Assembly: GCA_963513935.1 (NCBI GenBank)
Contig: OY740769.1
Coordinates: 73,487,712 to 73,551,711, forward strand
Direction of reading: 5' to 3'
DNA: 64,000 nt
Source: Aphrophora alni
Taxonomy: Eukaryota; Arthropoda; Insecta; Hemiptera; Aphrophoridae
Both the position numbers and the translations under genes were made by a program. The notes beneath the pieces were generated by a model. It worked only from the letters and a program-made list of their open reading frames with translations. It was not told where the DNA came from and did not search any database. Below, piece by piece: positions 61,460 to 64,000 of this stretch. Every line of letters starts with the position of its first letter. Position 1 is the stretch's first letter.

Positions 61460-63333
61460 TTACCATTAACAATTCGAGCGATCGAAGTTAATGCCCGCTT
61501 TGGGATCTGCCGAACTTTTACGAACATCGCTGTTTTTAGAAATATATATTTTTTCCCGTCGGGGTCGCCTAGTAATCCGGACTGCCAGGTTATCGAGTGC
61601 CGAGTTTGCGAGACTCTACTGTAATATCTTTCTATGATTAGGTAAAATTTGCTTTAAGTGATTTAAAAAATTCACAAGAACTTTGACAATGACACTGTAA
61701 CACTTGCAAAAAGACTGATGGTAAAGTTAAATAATTTTGAAACCATTTCTGCTCTTCAAATTGGTCATTCTAAATTCAATGTTATAAAATCGTTAACAGT
61801 AAGCCTTCAAGGCTTGGTTTTGGGCTATAGGGGTGTTACAAACGGTCATCAAAACTGTTAAAACACACATCAAGAATCTACCCAATGATGAGGAACGGTC
61901 CAATATTGATCAAAAGCAGAAGAGTTTGTAAAGCAGTATGATATACCAGACCAAATTCCCAAAAATATACACTGGAACAAAAGGTTTATAGATGAACTGA
62001 AGGTAGATGAACATATTGTGGAATTCAATCAAAGATTAAAGGTTGAATTATATTTTAAAATCCTGAATTGCATTCAGGTTCAACTTGAACACAGATTTTG
62101 TGATCATTCTTTGGAAATGTAAAAGAAATGAAACATTTCACTCATACATATATGAGTGAGGAAAAAATATAAAATGTTATATCTAAAGCTCTTAAGACCT
62201 TATATGACTTTTACTAGTGGGACGGTGAAATAGCGAGTGTAAAAATGAATAACTTCATTGAACTGTATCATGCTACACACACAAAATAAAACAAAACTTA
62301 ACTTACAGGGGAGAAAAACAGAAGATGGTACAATAAATGATGCGGAAGATTTTGATGACCTTCATAACGATGACAACTTAGATGAAGATCTATCAGAAAG
62401 AATAAAACATTTGTAGGTGGCCAAAGGCTTTTTAAAACCATGTTGTTAATTTCATAACCTTTCCTGGATTTAAAGCATTAAAAGTTATTTATATATCATT
62501 AATTTCTTTGGCAGTAACTAAGCTGTTCTGCGGAGAAAGCTATGAGTCAGATAAAAATAATAAAAAATAGGTTGAGGTCATGTATGAGTGACACATGGTT
62601 ATCAAATCTTATGGTGCTATCATGTGAAAGTGATTTACTTGCATATTTATAATGAAGAGATAATAGATTATTTTTCTATTCTTCATCAATATGGAAGAAA
62701 CTTTTGTCACAAGTATTCCAAACATTTTCTCTTTTCTTTATCATTTAATTATTGTATTAGTTTTATATTGCCAGAATTTAGCAAAAATTGTATTGATCAA
62801 TCTCATGATGTTTTTAATTGGTTGAAGGTTGATTCATTGAAGTAGTTTTTTTTAATAAAGGAAATTAAAAACTTGTAATGATATTTTTGTTTGTTTTTGT
62901 TTTCTTAATAAACCCATTAGTTGTTAGTAGTAAATTATAAGCTGGAGTAAAAGCTTCTTGAGCATTTTACATTTTGATATAAACTGGTGAAATATGTTTT
63001 GTCAAATATTTGTTAAGTGTAGAACATTCTATAATTGTTACTTTTATGAGACCAATGTTATTTTTAACACCAATTTGTTGTTAAATAGGGAAGTATAAAT
63101 ATCATTTATTTGTAAAGGGGGGAGTAAGTCTAAGATTAACTCGATCATCTTAATGGGGCAGTGGGGAGTGGGCACTCTTGTCTAATGTAATAGGAATGTA
63201 ATAATATGTCCTGTGATTACGGATAGATGTACATTTTTGGATTAAGGAAGAGGTAAACAAGATGCTTTCTGACATAGTATAATAAGATACCTAAGCTTAT
63301 CCTACAATGATTAGTTTTACAATTTGTTTTCAG

Positions 63334-63514
63334 GTTTGTGTCGAAAAATGTCCAGAGGAGTTTTGGATAGCTGATACTTATGACTCAACAATGGTGGCTA
63401 AAAATCTGATATGTGTATCAGATTCTGTAAAAGCTAGCATAAAAGATTCAAGTTCATTGAAAGCTGCTATTGACAGTAATAAATGTGCACAATTTTACTT
63501 TCCTCTTAAACAAA
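63334..63514 (+). CDS. Choline transporter-like protein, coding exon 4
   Basis: The exon follows TTTGTTTTCAG and ends before GTAAGT with one base left over (phase 1). It encodes residues 107-166 and opens with VCVEKCPEEFW, the SLC44 'ICV-x-x-C-P-x-x-F' motif directly continuing the Cys-rich loop of exon 3. The rest (KNLICVSDSVK..., NKCAQFYFPLKQ) is less conserved and has three potential N/S-rich patches but no clear N-x-S/T sequon. The expected later membrane helices and loops must lie in exons to the right of the window. The open frame runs on past the donor to 63573, but that part is intronic. Confidence 0.92.
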
Positions 63515-64000
63515 GTAAGTTGTTTTGCACTTTTCATAATTATTTTTATTGCAAGTTTATGTTAAATTTTTGAGGTGTTGGGGAAGAAAATCAATAAAGC
63601 AGATTTCAAAAACAAAGTCAGTGTTGTAAAAATCACCACAATTAGTTTCTTTAGTATTAGGTAATAAATAAAATTATAAACACTTTATGATCTATACTTG
63701 ATTATTTTGAGGCATAATTAATCAAAAATTTCAAACTTCCTAATCTATTATATGATGCTTTTTCAATTATCACAAAAAATAAAGCATTGTTTTTGAAAAT
63801 TTCCCCTTCAAATATAATTTCCACTTAAAAATTTCTAACACTTTTAACTGTTATTTGAATGGCTGGCATTTTTAAACTATGAACCAGTTAATCAATATCA
63901 TATTATAAACTTAGAAAGATGGATTTTCCTGATAATTTGGATGTGTTTGGACAATTTCTTTAAAAATTAGAGGAGTTTACAAAATATCCCACAATATTCT

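Larger units (their letters stand above)
60856..61621 (+). mobile_element. pogo/Tigger-type element nested in the hAT relic
   Basis: A 766-bp insert is bounded by TA on both sides (60854-60855, 61622-61623). Its imperfect terminal inverted repeats start CAGTAGAGTCCCGCAAACTC at the left and CAGTAGAGTCTCGCAAACTC at the right (complement). A second pairing, CGAG(T)TTG...GCCGGGTTATCG with CAGGTTATCGAGTGCC, extends them. CAGTAGAGTCTCG ends with TA targets are typical of the pogo/Tigger group of Tc1/mariner. Most of the transposase is missing and only the start of a CENP-B-like helix-turn-helix remains, so it is an internally deleted copy. It is far more GC-rich than its host sequence. Confidence 0.88.
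59440..62690 (+). pseudogene. hAT (ZMYM1/TTF-like) transposase, split by a nested insertion
   Basis: Family parts appear in order, though in different frames. FEFPAVNNSKFSV and WLVYSKTNDC (59425-59550) resemble the TTF-type N-terminus, and GWRFGNALRDIELHE follows. The best-preserved part, 60266-60769, contains LGLDHKDIITESMDGAGNIRG (catalytic Asp region of the hAT RNase-H fold) and an AFYIWCTSHKFPL block where CAAHSLNL is usual. After the nested element come FALSDLKNSQELDN, NIHWNKRFIDELK (about 61960-62000) and NCIQVQLEHRF. The dimerisation region IKIIKNRLRSCMSDTWLSNL lies at 62548-62607. Stops and frameshifts are many, so it is dead. The N-terminal limit is uncertain, and 59000-59420 may also belong to it. 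Confidence 0.8.
53509..63333 (+). other. Intron 3 of the transporter gene, rich in transposons
   Basis: At 9.8 kb this is the longest intron seen. It holds an antisense mariner-like transposase (55412-56401), a dispersed 200-bp repeat (57440-57640) and a sense hAT transposase (about 59440-62690) interrupted by a pogo-type element. Other parts (53822-54880, 57641-59000 and 62700-63300) show nothing recognisable. No missing transporter exon was found in it, and exons 3 and 4 join in phase 0. Confidence 0.7.

Noticed and set aside
60818..61527. Minus-strand open frames of 124 and 190 codons
   Set aside because: They run through the 75-bp tandem repeats and terminal repeats of the pogo-type element. 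The repeat period is a multiple of three, which keeps frames open by itself, and no protein family is visible.

Overview
The window looks like nuclear DNA of an arthropod, most likely a hemipteran insect. It is very AT-rich and gene-poor, with long introns that have GT/AG borders. Its transposons (Helitron, Tc1/mariner-type DD41D, pogo, ZMYM-like hAT, Penelope-like) are typical of insects. The species cannot be read from the sequence. No rRNA or tRNA gene was recognised, and a 200-base assembly gap lies at 27789-27988.

Only one host gene is supported: the 5' part of a choline transporter-like gene of the SLC44 family (CTL2-like), on the + strand from about 45.6 kb to beyond the window end. 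Four coding exons were found (45633-45663, 50150-50272, 53345-53508, 63334-63514). Their splice phases join into one 166-residue open frame covering the N-terminal tail, the first membrane segment and the start of the Cys-rich extracellular loop. The remaining exons lie to the right.

Region by region: 1-974 is the 3' end of a decayed Helitron. 1350-2315 is a near-perfect foldback element. 5.5-6.6 kb is a DD41D mariner-like relic. 9.6-11.0 kb is a ~32-bp minisatellite with an exact 357-bp higher-order period. 13.4-20.8 kb is a 7.4-kb satellite with a ~125-bp monomer. 22.0-22.4 kb is a small hAT-type MITE with an 8-bp target duplication. 25.0-27.2 kb is a 74-bp satellite. 29.3-29.9 kb holds a second mariner-like relic, and 34.9-35.7 kb a Penelope-like reverse transcriptase relic. 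41.8-44.7 kb carries three more tandem arrays (about 69.6, 117 and 101 bp), the second with a head-to-head orientation flip.

Intron 3 of the transporter gene (9.8 kb) holds most of the intragenic transposon load: an antisense DD41D transposase and a hAT transposase split by a 766-bp pogo-type element. Removing that insert and one copy of its TA target restores the hAT frame. The most unusual features are the six unrelated tandem arrays within 35 kb, at least four of them with higher-order organisation, and the nested insertion. Nothing suggests a new multi-gene system.
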